Source: Herbidospora daliensis (GTDB lineage: Bacteria; Actinomycetota; Actinomycetes; Streptosporangiales; Streptosporangiaceae). From it: a stretch of DNA of 64,000 nucleotides. The stretch spans positions 799,691-863,690 of the forward strand of contig NZ_BBXF01000001.1 of the NCBI RefSeq assembly GCF_001570585.1, given 5' to 3'. A program made the translations under genes and the position numbers. A model generated the notes under the pieces. That model worked only from the letters and a program-made list of their open reading frames with translations, made no database searches and was not told where the DNA came from. The first letter of the stretch is position 1, and each line of letters starts with the position of its first letter. Below, piece after piece: positions 25,939 through 33,711 of this stretch.

Positions 25939-28900
25939 TTACGTGCGGGTGACGAAGTCGGCCAGCATCCTCACCCGGTCGGCGTGCTTGTCGTGGGCGA
26001 TGATGATGGGCGGCTCGTTGTAGGCCATCGCGTCGGACGACCTTCGCAGCTTCACGTACTGGCCGCACGCGTCGATGGCGTAGGGTTCCATGTCGTCCTG
26101 GAGGGCGCCGATCACGGTGATGCCGTAGGTCTCCCCGATGCGCCGGAACAGGGCCACCGCCTCGCGGCGGTGCTCCTTGCCGAGGTTGCGGCCGAGCTCG
26201 TCGAGAACCAGCGTCAGGTGCTTGCCCCCGCTGGAGGCGATGGCCGCCGCGCAGACGAGCTTGACCGCCTTCTCGTCCATCAGCGCCGTGTTGGCCCGCC
26301 GGTTGTAGGGCACGAACCCCTGCCCCTCACCGCGCTTCCACTTCGGGATCACCCGCCACGACCAGCGCTGCTCCGGATCGGCCGGGGCGGCCGGGACGGG
26401 GAAGTCGAGCGAGGCGCCGTAGCCGCCGTAACCGGTGTCGAGCCGGTCGAACTCCTCGGCCACCCGGGTCAGCCGCGCCCGGATCGCCTCGGTGAGGGTC
26501 GCCCGGTGCACGGCGGTCGACTGGGCCGCCTCCTCGGCTCCGCGCGTGGCGGCGGCCAGGTCGCGCCGGCGGGTGGTGATCTGGGTCTCGATCTGGCGGC
26601 GCTGGTGGCGTTCGTACTCCTCCTGCGCGCGCAGGTAGGAACCGAGCGCGTTGCACACGGCCTGGAAGGTGGCCAGCTCCTCGGCCGCCCGCCCGTCCTT
26701 GCGGGCGGCGATGAGGTAGCCGAGCTCCTCGGGCATCTCGTCGCCGTCGTCGAAGGTGCCGCGCAGCGCGGCGTCGAGATGGCGTTCGGCGGCCCGCCAC
26801 CACTCGTCGGCGGTCAGCTCGTCGTCGGCGAGCCACTCCTGCGCGCCCTCGACGGTCCCGCCCCAGTCTCTGACGAGCCGGTCGAGCCCGAGCGCAGTCC
26901 GCTGGGCCTCGATCCGGGCCGCGCCCGCGCGGGCCTCGTCGCGGCGCGCGGTCAGGGCGTGGCGGCGGCCGTCGAGCCGATCGGCCTCGACGTCGCGGGT
27001 GCGGGCCCTGAAGTCGAGCGCGCCGACCTGCTCCTCGGCGGCGTCGAGCGCCGGGGTGAGCTCCCCGGCGGCGGCGGTCAGCTCGGTGAGCCGCTCCCGC
27101 TGGGCGTCGAGCCGGGTGGCGAGCTCGGCCAGCCGGTCGGCGGCCTCGGCCCCCTCGACCCGGCGCTCGGCCTGGGCGACCCCGTCTTCGGCCCGCCGCA
27201 CCGCCGAGGCGGCGGCCTCCTGCGCGGCGACGGCCCGCTCGACGCGTTTGGCGGCGGCCTTGAGACGCGACTCCCGCCCGGTGACCTGCGCCTCGGCGAT
27301 CCCGACCACGGCCACTCCGGACGAGGAGACCACGACCGAACCGGGGAAGGCGGCCAGGGCCTTGGTTGCGGCGTCCATGTCGGCGGCGTCGACCACCACG
27401 GCATCACGGGCAGCGGCGTCACGGGCGTGCTCCGCGGCCGGCGCCGTGCGGACAGCCGCACCGCGGGCCTGACCGGGGCCGCCACCGAGCGTGGCCGGTC
27501 GGGCGGAATGGACGCCATCGCGGGCCTGACCGGGGCCACCACCGACCGCATCGGCAGCGAGCATGGTCCGCCCAGCGGAGTCGACGCCATCGCGGGCCTG
27601 AACGGGGCCACCACCGACCACGTCGGCAGCGAGCGTGGCCGAGCCGGCGGAGACGACGCCATCGCGGGCCTGAACGGGGCCACCACCGAGCGCGTCGGCG
27701 GCGAGCGCGGTCGGTGCGGCGGCCTGGAAGCCGTCGCGGGCCTGAACCGGGCCGCCACCGACCGCGTCGGCGGCGAGCGTGGCTGGTGCGGCGGCCTGGA
27801 AGCCGTCGCGGGCCTGTTCCGCGACGTCCAAGGCGTCGAGGAGGCCGGCGGCGGGGATGCCGGCCAGGCCCAGCGCGGTGAGCTGGACGGCGGCCGGTCC
27901 GTTCTCGGCGTCGCTGAGGGCGGCCTGGGCGGTCTCGTGTTCGCGGTCGGCGACGCCGAGGGCCTTGAGTGCCTCGGCGTGGACGGTCCGGGCTTCGGCC
28001 AGTTCGGCGCGGGCCTGGGCCGGGTCGCGGCCGTCGGCCCTGCGGCGCTGCTCCTCCAGGGCGGGGATCTGGGCGCGGAGCTGGTCGGCGGTGTTCTGGG
28101 CGACCGCGCGTTCGGCCTCGACGCGGGCGGCGCTCGCCTGGGCGGCGGCCAGCTCGCGGCGGGCGGTGGCCAGGGCGCGGTCGAGGGAGTCGTCGCGCAG
28201 GGCGGCGATCTCGGCCTTGACCTCGGCGATGGCCGACTCGGCCGTCTCGGCGGCGGCGTCGAACTCGGCGCGCTGCGCGGCCAGGGTGCCCTCGGCCTCC
28301 GCGGCGTCGGCGACGCGGCGGGCCAGGCGGCCGCGCCAGTGTTTCAGGGCGTCGGCCAGGCGTTCACGAGCCTTGTCGCGGCGGTCGAAGGCGGCCAGCA
28401 GATGGCGGGACTCGTCTTCGAACTCGGCCAGGCGCCGCTGGGCGTCTTCGGCCCTGACCCGTTTGGCGTGTTCGTCGCGGCGGGCCTCGCGTTCCTGGTC
28501 GAGCTCGGCGTCGAGACCGGTCAGGGCGGCGATAGCCTCGAAGATGCGGTCGGGCGAGATCTCGTTCAGGGGCTGGGAGAGCAGGTTGGTGGCGACCTTG
28601 CTGCGTACCGACGTGGAAAGGAAGGAAACGCACCTGACGCGGTCGCCGTAAAGGACCCGGGTCAGGTCGCGGGCGACGACGTCACGCCGCCCGGCGCTCT
28701 TGGGCAGCCCCGACCAGATGACGTCGGCATGGGTGACCCGCTCGGCCTCGGAGGCGGCGGTGGCCAGGTGCACCCCCTCGGCCCACCGCACCTCCAGGTG
28801 AGGAGCCTCCTGGTTGACCCGCACCCAGACGGTCACCGGCATGCCGGCGGACGGCACGTCGAAGACCCCGACGATGTACCCGTGATCGGCGCTGGCCCAC

Positions 28901-29277
28901 TGCTGGTCGCCATGGGCGGCCAGCTCGGCGTTGAACAGCAGTTCGGAGACGGCCTTCGCCCCCGAGGCGAACCGCCACTGCTCGTCACCGAGCAACGCCG
29001 TGATCGCGGCGATGAACGACGACTTCCCGGCCCCGTTGGAGTCCTTCGGCCCGGCCCCCGCGACGACGACGAGCGTGCCCGGCACGATCGGGACGGTGTG
29101 GGTCGAAAGCCGCGAGATGTTGACGGCTTGGAAGGCCACCAGCACCCGATCGCCGACGACGTTGTCCTGCGCCGCCCGAACGGGCCGCACATCGTCGATC
29201 GGCACGACGACCTGGAACAACCCGGAGGCCCCGGGCTCGCCCGGCTTGTCCCCGCTCAGATCGACGACCTCAGTCAT
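25939..29277 (-). CDS. SMC-like ATPase of an MksB/JetC-type condensin
   Basis: 1112 residues from ATG 29277, which has GAAGGG seven bases upstream and matches the natural start better than an ATG 12 codons earlier. N-terminal ATPase half with an unusual P-loop GPKDSNGAGKSS (about 76-87), long charged coiled coils (roughly 270-470 and 640-950), a central hinge-like segment, and a C-terminal Walker B LTLVLDELGRNLG (Asp about 1026) preceded by SSGGK. This is the ABC/SMC architecture of DNA-loop-extruding condensins. No Rad50 zinc hook is present. About 130 residues next to the hinge are a tandem repeat. It is the third component after kleisin-like and winged-helix proteins; no JetD-type nuclease gene follows. 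Confidence 0.78.
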   Translation of the reverse strand: MTEVVDLSGDKPGEPGASGLFQVVVPIDDVRPVRAAQDNVVGDRVLVAFQAVNISRLSTHTVPIVPGTLVVVAGAGPKDSNGAGKSSFIAAITALLGDEQWRFASGAKAVSELLFNAELAAHGDQQWASADHGYIVGVFDVPSAGMPVTVWVRVNQEAPHLEVRWAEGVHLATAASEAERVTHADVIWSGLPKSAGRRDVVARDLTRVLYGDRVRCVSFLSTSVRSKVATNLLSQPLNEISPDRIFEAIAALTGLDAELDQEREARRDEHAKRVRAEDAQRRLAEFEDESRHLLAAFDRRDKARERLADALKHWRGRLARRVADAAEAEGTLAAQRAEFDAAAETAESAIAEVKAEIAALRDDSLDRALATARRELAAAQASAARVEAERAVAQNTADQLRAQIPALEEQRRRADGRDPAQARAELAEARTVHAEALKALGVADREHETAQAALSDAENGPAAVQLTALGLAGIPAAGLLDALDVAEQARDGFQAAAPATLAADAVGGGPVQARDGFQAAAPTALAADALGGGPVQARDGVVSAGSATLAADVVGGGPVQARDGVDSAGRTMLAADAVGGGPGQARDGVHSARPATLGGGPGQARGAAVRTAPAAEHARDAAARDAVVVDAADMDAATKALAAFPGSVVVSSSGVAVVGIAEAQVTGRESRLKAAAKRVERAVAAQEAAASAVRRAEDGVAQAERRVEGAEAADRLAELATRLDAQRERLTELTAAAGELTPALDAAEEQVGALDFRARTRDVEADRLDGRRHALTARRDEARAGAARIEAQRTALGLDRLVRDWGGTVEGAQEWLADDELTADEWWRAAERHLDAALRGTFDDGDEMPEELGYLIAARKDGRAAEELATFQAVCNALGSYLRAQEEYERHQRRQIETQITTRRRDLAAATRGAEEAAQSTAVHRATLTEAIRARLTRVAEEFDRLDTGYGGYGASLDFPVPAAPADPEQRWSWRVIPKWKRGEGQGFVPYNRRANTALMDEKAVKLVCAAAIASSGGKHLTLVLDELGRNLGKEHRREAVALFRRIGETYGITVIGALQDDMEPYAIDACGQYVKLRRSSDAMAYNEPPIIIAHDKHADRVRMLADFVTRT
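27463..27830 (-). repeat. 72-bp in-frame tandem repeat inside the SMC-like gene
   Basis: Units anchored on GCGGGCCTG occur at 27463, 27520, 27592, 27664, 27736 and 27808: one spacing of 57, then exactly 72 four times. Each 72-base unit encodes 24 residues of the pattern A-R-D-G-(V/F)-x-x-A-x-x-x-x-L-A-A-D-x-x-G-G-G-P-x-Q. The insertion sits at about residues 480-610, beside the hinge, and keeps the frame. Confidence 0.88.
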
Positions 29278-29902
29278 CCCACGCCCTTCTCGAACCGACC
29301 AACCCGAAGACATACCTGCGACCGGCCCCCATCACGGGAACCAAACCGCCCGCGACCGGCGCCGGTCGGCGGCCACATGGCCACCTTGCCGGAAACTCGG
29401 CACAACGACGCGGCGTGCGTTGGACACCCGCGGCGTCCCCTGGCCGCAAACACCGCGCATTGCGCATCGCGCTTCCCCGGCCTGGGCCACTGGCTCGTGG
29501 AGCCCCTCGGTCCGAAGCACCGCGCATCATGCTTTCCGGCCAAAGCCGACGGCTCCTGGCGCCCACGGCCAAAAGCGCCGCGCATCGCGCTTCCCCGGCC
29601 AAAACGCCACGCATCGCGCTTTCCCGGCCAAGACGCCACGCATCGCGCTTTCCCGGCGGGGCCACCAGTTCGTGCTGCTCCCCGACCGGAACCCCGCGCA
29701 TCATGCTCCCTGCTCCAAGGTCACCGGCTCGTGCCGCTCCCCCGCCACCACTCATCGCGCTTCCTCGCCCAAAGCCAACCGCTCGTGGCGCTCCCCGGCC
29801 AAAAGCGCCGCGCATCGCGTTTACCTGGCCAAAACGCCACGCATCGTGCTTCCCGACCAGAGCCGACGGCTCGTGCCACTCCCCCGGCCATAGCACCCGC
29901 AT
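29270..29902 (-). other. Open frame spanning the JetB-like/JetC-like junction (210 codons), probably not a gene
   Basis: ATG overlaps the stop of the upstream winged-helix gene (TGATG) with GAGGA six bases before it, and the stop overlaps the SMC start (ATGACTGA). These are all the marks of a coupled gene. Against it, the interior is made of 29- and ~57-base repeats that change phase, so repeat copies are translated in different frames (compare HDAWRF and AMRGAF from the same DNA), and the product is a Gly/Arg/Met-rich low-complexity sequence. I regard it as a repeat-filled junction that remains open mainly because of high G+C, possibly translated to keep coupling. Confidence 0.3.
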
Positions 29903-29940
29903 CAGGCTTCCTCGGCCGGGGCCTGCGGCTCGTGGCGGCG
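29464..29940 (-). repeat. Tandem copies of the JetB-like gene 3' end
   Basis: On the plus strand units begin GCATC(G/A) at 29464, 29524, 29582, 29611, 29640, 29698, 29752 (TCATCG), 29812 and 29841; the parent is 29899-29937 within the gene itself. The unit at 29841 aligns without gaps to the gene end (about 27 of 39 bases identical), including the CGGCTCGTG block that encodes R-H-E-P near the protein C-terminus. Long units are ~54-60 bases and short ones 29. On the minus strand each unit carries a GGGAAGC-nnn-ATG-like string, resembling the ribosome site and TGATG of the original gene junction. Confidence 0.85.
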
Positions 29941-31053
29941 GCGTTTCGCCCTGATGGCCACGGCCAGGGGCGTCTGGGGGCCGGCCGCGAGGATGAGCTC
30001 CTCCTGGAGCCGTGCCCGGGCCGCGCGCGTCAGCCGGTGGAACTGGGGGCCCGGTACGTAGCCGCCCGCGCCCTCCTCGTTGGTCTTCTGCTGGGCGATC
30101 AGGCCCGCCTGCCGCAGGGAGCGGAGCGCGGCTTCCAGTTCGCCGATGGGCAGCAGGGTGCGGCGGCGTAGTTCCTCGGTCGCGACCGGGTACTGCGACA
30201 ACCAGGTGTCCTCGCCCAGCAGGCCCTCGGCCCGCGGGATCGCCACCGAGTGGACCAGCACCAGCGCCAGCACCGCCCGTTCGGCCTCGGGCAGGGAGGT
30301 GGCCCGGTAGGCGTCGGTGTAGCCGGAGATCCAGGCGTCGCGCCGTTGCTGCAGCACCCGGCCCCGGCGGGCCAGCATCTCCATCAGCGCCCGGCGCAGG
30401 GCGGGGTCGCGCAGAGCGGCGAAGCGGGCCTCGTGGACCGGCTCGGCCGCCGTCTCGACCGCCACGAACGCGGCCACCAGTTCGGCCCGCCGCCGCTCGT
30501 CGAACGCCCCGAGCAGGTCGGCGAACTCGTCGGGGCCCTCGTCGCGGGCTTCGACGACGGGGGTCAGCTCGCCCGATGGCGGGGGCGCGGCGATGCGGCG
30601 CATCAGTTCCCGTAGCTGGACGTGGCCGTCGGCCGTCCAGAGCACGCAGCGCGGCCCGAGCCGGAGGGTGCCGAACCCGGACAAAACAATCCAGCCGGTG
30701 TCGTGGAGCCGCCGCAGCGCGCCCACGGCCCAGCTGCGCACCGAGTCGTCGGTGCGCCCGACCATCGTGCGGTAGCAGGCGAGCACGTCGTCGACCGCCG
30801 CCCACACCCCCGGCCACGGCTCGGCGTCGAGGTCGGCCCAGCACATGCGCAGGCAGCAGGCCAGCACCCGCCGGGTCTCCCCCGCCCGCTCCACGGGCGC
30901 GGCGGCGATCTGGTACTCCTCCAGCAACGAGGGCGACGCCCCGTCGGGCCACACGGGCACCCCGACCTCGCCGACCCGGACGAACCCCGGCGGCACCGCC
31001 CCGGTCAGCGCGACCAGCCCGGTCGACCGCGCCTCGGCATGCGCCTCACCCAT
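29902..31053 (-). CDS. Winged-helix (JetB/MksE-like) component of the condensin operon
   Basis: 383 residues, soluble, helical. The C-terminal third (PIGELEALRSLRQ-type segment LPIGELEAALRSLRQAGLIA) is a clear winged-helix, and the N-terminal segment with SVRSWAVGALRRLHDTGWIV is a second one, consistent with a KITE-type protein that binds the kleisin and SMC head. Assignment rests on position, size and two winged helices rather than on a recognised family signature. The ATG at 31053 has no ribosome site; it overlaps the stop of the upstream 170-codon frame (ATGGGTGA), so translation may depend on coupling. The last 13 codons seed the downstream repeat array. Confidence 0.62.
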   Translation of the reverse strand: MGEAHAEARSTGLVALTGAVPPGFVRVGEVGVPVWPDGASPSLLEEYQIAAAPVERAGETRRVLACCLRMCWADLDAEPWPGVWAAVDDVLACYRTMVGRTDDSVRSWAVGALRRLHDTGWIVLSGFGTLRLGPRCVLWTADGHVQLRELMRRIAAPPPSGELTPVVEARDEGPDEFADLLGAFDERRRAELVAAFVAVETAAEPVHEARFAALRDPALRRALMEMLARRGRVLQQRRDAWISGYTDAYRATSLPEAERAVLALVLVHSVAIPRAEGLLGEDTWLSQYPVATEELRRRTLLPIGELEAALRSLRQAGLIAQQKTNEEGAGGYVPGPQFHRLTRAARARLQEELILAAGPQTPLAVAIRAKRRRHEPQAPAEEA

Positions 31054-31558
31054 GGAACCGGCCCGTCACACCACACCCGCTCCGACCGGCCACCACCGCG
31101 CCACGACCCGCAGCCCGGCCGAAGACCGTCGCGTCACAACACCGGAACCGCTCAACCGGCCGCAGATCCCCATCAGCCCGACCCAGGATGACCGCCCGGC
31201 CACGGCCCGCAAACTGCCCGACCGGCGCCGGGCGCTCATCGACCCGGCTCAAGATCAACGCCTCACGACACGCGGCCCGGCCGAAAGCCTCCCCGTCACA
31301 GCCCGCAGACCGCCCGACCGACACCGAACGCTCGTCAACCCGGCTCAAGATCACCGCCTCACGACACGCGGTCCGCCCGGAAGCCGCCCGGTCACGGCCC
31401 GCAAACCGCCCGGCCGACACCGGGCGCTCATCGAGCCGGCTCAAGATCACCGCCTCACGACACGCGGCCCGCCCGAAAACCGCCCGGTCACGGCCCGCAG
31501 ACGGCCCGGCCGGTGCCGGGCGCTCGTCTGCACGGTCGAAGACGGCCCCGTCATCCAT
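31046..31558 (-). CDS. Candidate 170-residue repeat protein between condensin genes
   Basis: The frame starts with ATG overlapping the stop of the kleisin-like gene (ATGGATGA), preceded by GGAG seven bases upstream, and stops inside the start of the winged-helix gene (ATGGGTGA). Thus it fills the junction exactly. It consists of four 32-residue units of the pattern DERPxxxGxxAGRDRAxxGR followed by AxCREAVILSR; the DNA period is exactly 96, so frame and sequence are kept, unlike the downstream array. It contains repeated Cys and many Arg, with no known domain. Third-position G+C is lower than in the neighbours, which weakens the coding case. It could be a small basic accessory factor or a decayed in-frame linker. 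Confidence 0.4.
   Translation of the reverse strand: MDDGAVFDRADERPAPAGPSAGRDRAVFGRAACREAVILSRLDERPVSAGRFAGRDRAASGRTACREAVILSRVDERSVSVGRSAGCDGEAFGRAACREALILSRVDERPAPVGQFAGRGRAVILGRADGDLRPVERFRCCDATVFGRAAGRGAVVAGRSGCGVTGRFHG
31150..31550 (-). repeat. 96-bp tandem repeat between kleisin-like and winged-helix genes
   Basis: The string GCTCAAGATCA recurs at 31247, 31343 and 31439, spaced exactly 96; decayed units are visible at about 31150 and at 31535 immediately after the kleisin-like stop. The period is a multiple of three. Confidence 0.88.
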
Positions 31559-32768
31559 CGGTTCGCTCCAGCCTGCCGTGGGACAACCAGCTCGGGTGGC
31601 CCGAAGGGTCGGCCGACAACGTGTCGGACCAGGCCAGCCGGTAGGGCGCCTCCGGGTGCAGGTCGGCCGAGGCCAGGTCGGCGAGCACGCGGCGGATCGT
31701 CGACCAGTCGCCCCGCAGCACCTCTTCCAAGGCCACCGTGTCCCGGTCGCCGAGCAGCGACTCGGCCACCTCCGTGAAGCGGCCCGGCGCGTTCGCCGCC
31801 AATGACGACGACGCGCCCTCGTCGGGCAGGGCCGAGCGTGGTGGTGCGGGGCGGACCGGAACGGGGCGGGGGGCCTCGTCGACCGCGCGGACGATCGCGG
31901 CCGGGTCGTGCCAGGGCGCGGCGGCGTCGAAGACGAAGCCGTCGAGGACGGCGGCGAGGCGTTCCCTGGTCGCCGTCTGGGCGAAGGTGCGCCACGTCTC
32001 GGCCGGGAGCAGGGTCAGGTTGCGGGTGGTGCCGGCCGAGTCGGCCAGGCGGCCGGCGGCGCGGCGGGAGGCGTCGCTGTAGGCGTAGATGGCCGAGCGG
32101 AGGTCGGTGCAGACGCGGTCGAGGTCGGGCCAGCGGGTGAGGATCGTGGTGTGCAGGCTCTGGGCTCTGCGGGCGATCTCCTCGGTGCCCCACAACTTGG
32201 GGGCCTGTTCGCGCAGTTCCTCGATGGTGCCGGTGGTCAGGGTGACGAGTTCGAGGGCCCACAGGCGGAAGGCGCGGGCCAGCATGTCGGCCGAGCGGCG
32301 GGCCTGTTCCATCGTGGTGCGGGGGCCGGCGACCGTGAGGTCTTCGAGGGCGAGCAGGCGGTGCATCTCGCTCTGGCCGCCGTCGTCCATCATGCGGCGG
32401 ATGAACATCAGGCCGACGACCGAGGTGAACGACGCGCGGTAACGCAGCTGGTTGGGCTTGGGGAACACCTCACGGATCGCGCCGAGGCCGCGCAGCACGC
32501 GGAGCCGGTTCTCGAACTGCTCGACCGGATGGGCGCGGCAGGCGTGGCGCATCTGCTCGTGGGTCAGCCACTCCTCGCCCGCCTCGGCGAACGCCGCGAA
32601 CAGGGTCTCGGCGATGTCGACCAGGGCGGGGTCGTCGACGACGGCGCCGCTGTCGCGGGCCAGCGCGGCGAACATGCGGCGGTAGGTGACCAGCACCGCC
32701 TCGTCGGACAGCGCCGAGTCGAGCGTCTCGGGTAGCACGCGCCCCACCGTAGGGCACCCCTCCGACAT
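31551..32768 (-). CDS. Kleisin-like (JetA/MksF-like) component of the condensin operon
   Basis: 405 residues. An N-terminal winged-helix-like region (WLTHEQMRHACRAHPVEQFE then NRLRVLRGLGAIREVF) is followed by a long helical middle (SEMHRLLALEDL to RAAGRLADSAG) and a C-terminal part with a P/A-rich linker and a last helical domain (TEVAESLLGDRDTVALEEVL). This order resembles JetA/MksF kleisins that bridge SMC heads. The family itself is not one I can name. ATG at 32768 has no ribosome site; GTG at 32747 with GGAGGGG nine bases upstream is a good alternative. First gene of the operon, 22 bases from the divergent glycosylase-like gene. Confidence 0.6.
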   Translation of the reverse strand: MSEGCPTVGRVLPETLDSALSDEAVLVTYRRMFAALARDSGAVVDDPALVDIAETLFAAFAEAGEEWLTHEQMRHACRAHPVEQFENRLRVLRGLGAIREVFPKPNQLRYRASFTSVVGLMFIRRMMDDGGQSEMHRLLALEDLTVAGPRTTMEQARRSADMLARAFRLWALELVTLTTGTIEELREQAPKLWGTEEIARRAQSLHTTILTRWPDLDRVCTDLRSAIYAYSDASRRAAGRLADSAGTTRNLTLLPAETWRTFAQTATRERLAAVLDGFVFDAAAPWHDPAAIVRAVDEAPRPVPVRPAPPRSALPDEGASSSLAANAPGRFTEVAESLLGDRDTVALEEVLRGDWSTIRRVLADLASADLHPEAPYRLAWSDTLSADPSGHPSWLSHGRLERTDG

Positions 32769-32780
32769 TCCGTGTTCCTA

Positions 32781-32801
32781 GGATCGTTCCGTGAACGATC
32801 C
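32781..32801. promoter_or_regulatory. 21-bp palindrome in the divergent promoter, covering a start codon
   Basis: Arms GGATCGTTC and GAACGATCC (9 bp, perfect) flank CGT. The right part includes the GTG start (32791-32793) of the glycosylase-like gene, and the left end is 12 bases from the kleisin-like start. A protein bound here would block both genes. Confidence 0.6.
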
Positions 32802-33711
32802 ATGGCCGAGACGGGCCGCCGCGCAACTTCTCGACCGGCCCCGCACGACCGTGCCGGAGCTGGTGCGGCAGCTTCTGGCCGTACAGGCGCAGGATTCGAG
32901 GGCGGCGGCGCTGGCGCTGCGCGCCCGGGGCACCGGGTTCACCAGGCAGGACGTCGAACAGGCGATCCGGGCCAGGGAGATCACCCGGGCCTGGGGGCCG
33001 CGCGGCACGCTGCACCTGATCAGGACCGACGACCTGCCCTGGCTGCTGTCGCTCACCCGGCCGTCGACGGCCACCATCGCCCGGCGTCTCAGGCAGCTCG
33101 GGGTCACCGGCGACGATTTGGCCGGACGGGTCGAGAAGGCCACCTACGGGCAGGGGCCGCTCACCAAGGCCGAGCTCGGCGAACGGCTGGGGGCCGAAGG
33201 GCAGGCGATCATCCATCTGGCCGCGCTGGCGGCGGAGCGGGGGCGGCTGGTGCTCGGGCCCGACCGCGACGGGAAGGCGACCTACGTCCACGCCGCCGAC
33301 TGGCTGGGCGCGCCGATCGCCTTCGAGCCCGACCGTGACAAGGCGCTGAAGGAGCTCGGGAAACGCTACGCGCACGCACACGCCCCGGCCACACCCGAGG
33401 ACCTCGCCTACTGGTCGGGGGTGAGCCTGAAAGACGCGCGGCGGGCGCATCATGACGTACCGGAGAAAGAACCCTGGGAAGGAACCCGGCTGGTGCCCGC
33501 CTTCGATGAGTTTCTGCTCGGGTGGAAGGAACGTGCCCCGATGACCGTTCCAACGGCCGTGATCGTGCCGGGCGGGGGAATGATCCGCCCGGCCGTTGTC
33601 AAGGACGGGAAGATCGTCGGGACGTGGTCGCTCGGCGGAAATGATCTGGAAATTCCCGTCGATCAGGAAATCGCGGACATCGCGAATTTCCTTCACATCA
33701 CCAGCAAATAG
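32791..33711 (+). CDS. Winged-helix HTH_42 protein, AlkZ-like DNA glycosylase candidate
   Basis: 306 residues of the tandem winged-helix HTH_42 family. That family includes AlkZ and YcaQ, glycosylases that unhook DNA interstrand crosslinks or remove bulky alkyl adducts and use a Gln-x-Gln (or Gln-x-Asp) catalytic motif. Here LLAVQAQDSRAAALALRARG carries Gln-Ala-Gln at the right place. AWGPRGTLHLI and the C-terminal LVPAFDEFLLGWKER are other family hallmarks. GTG at 32791 has no ribosome site, so the message may be leaderless, and the start is inside a palindrome. Codons near the 3' end (33630 on) become AT-richer. Divergent from the condensin operon. Confidence 0.78.
   Translation: MNDPWPRRAAAQLLDRPRTTVPELVRQLLAVQAQDSRAAALALRARGTGFTRQDVEQAIRAREITRAWGPRGTLHLIRTDDLPWLLSLTRPSTATIARRLRQLGVTGDDLAGRVEKATYGQGPLTKAELGERLGAEGQAIIHLAALAAERGRLVLGPDRDGKATYVHAADWLGAPIAFEPDRDKALKELGKRYAHAHAPATPEDLAYWSGVSLKDARRAHHDVPEKEPWEGTRLVPAFDEFLLGWKERAPMTVPTAVIVPGGGMIRPAVVKDGKIVGTWSLGGNDLEIPVDQEIADIANFLHITSK

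Noticed and set aside
29464-29900. CRISPR-like 29-bp repeats
   Set aside because: Units are directly adjacent, degenerate and contain no unique spacers; no cas gene is present. They align to the 3' end of the neighbouring gene.
25984-30171. Very long forward open frames opposite the SMC-like gene
   Set aside because: They are Gly/Arg/Val-rich mirror translations with no motif, caused by high G+C; the reverse strand has ATPase motifs and coiled coils.
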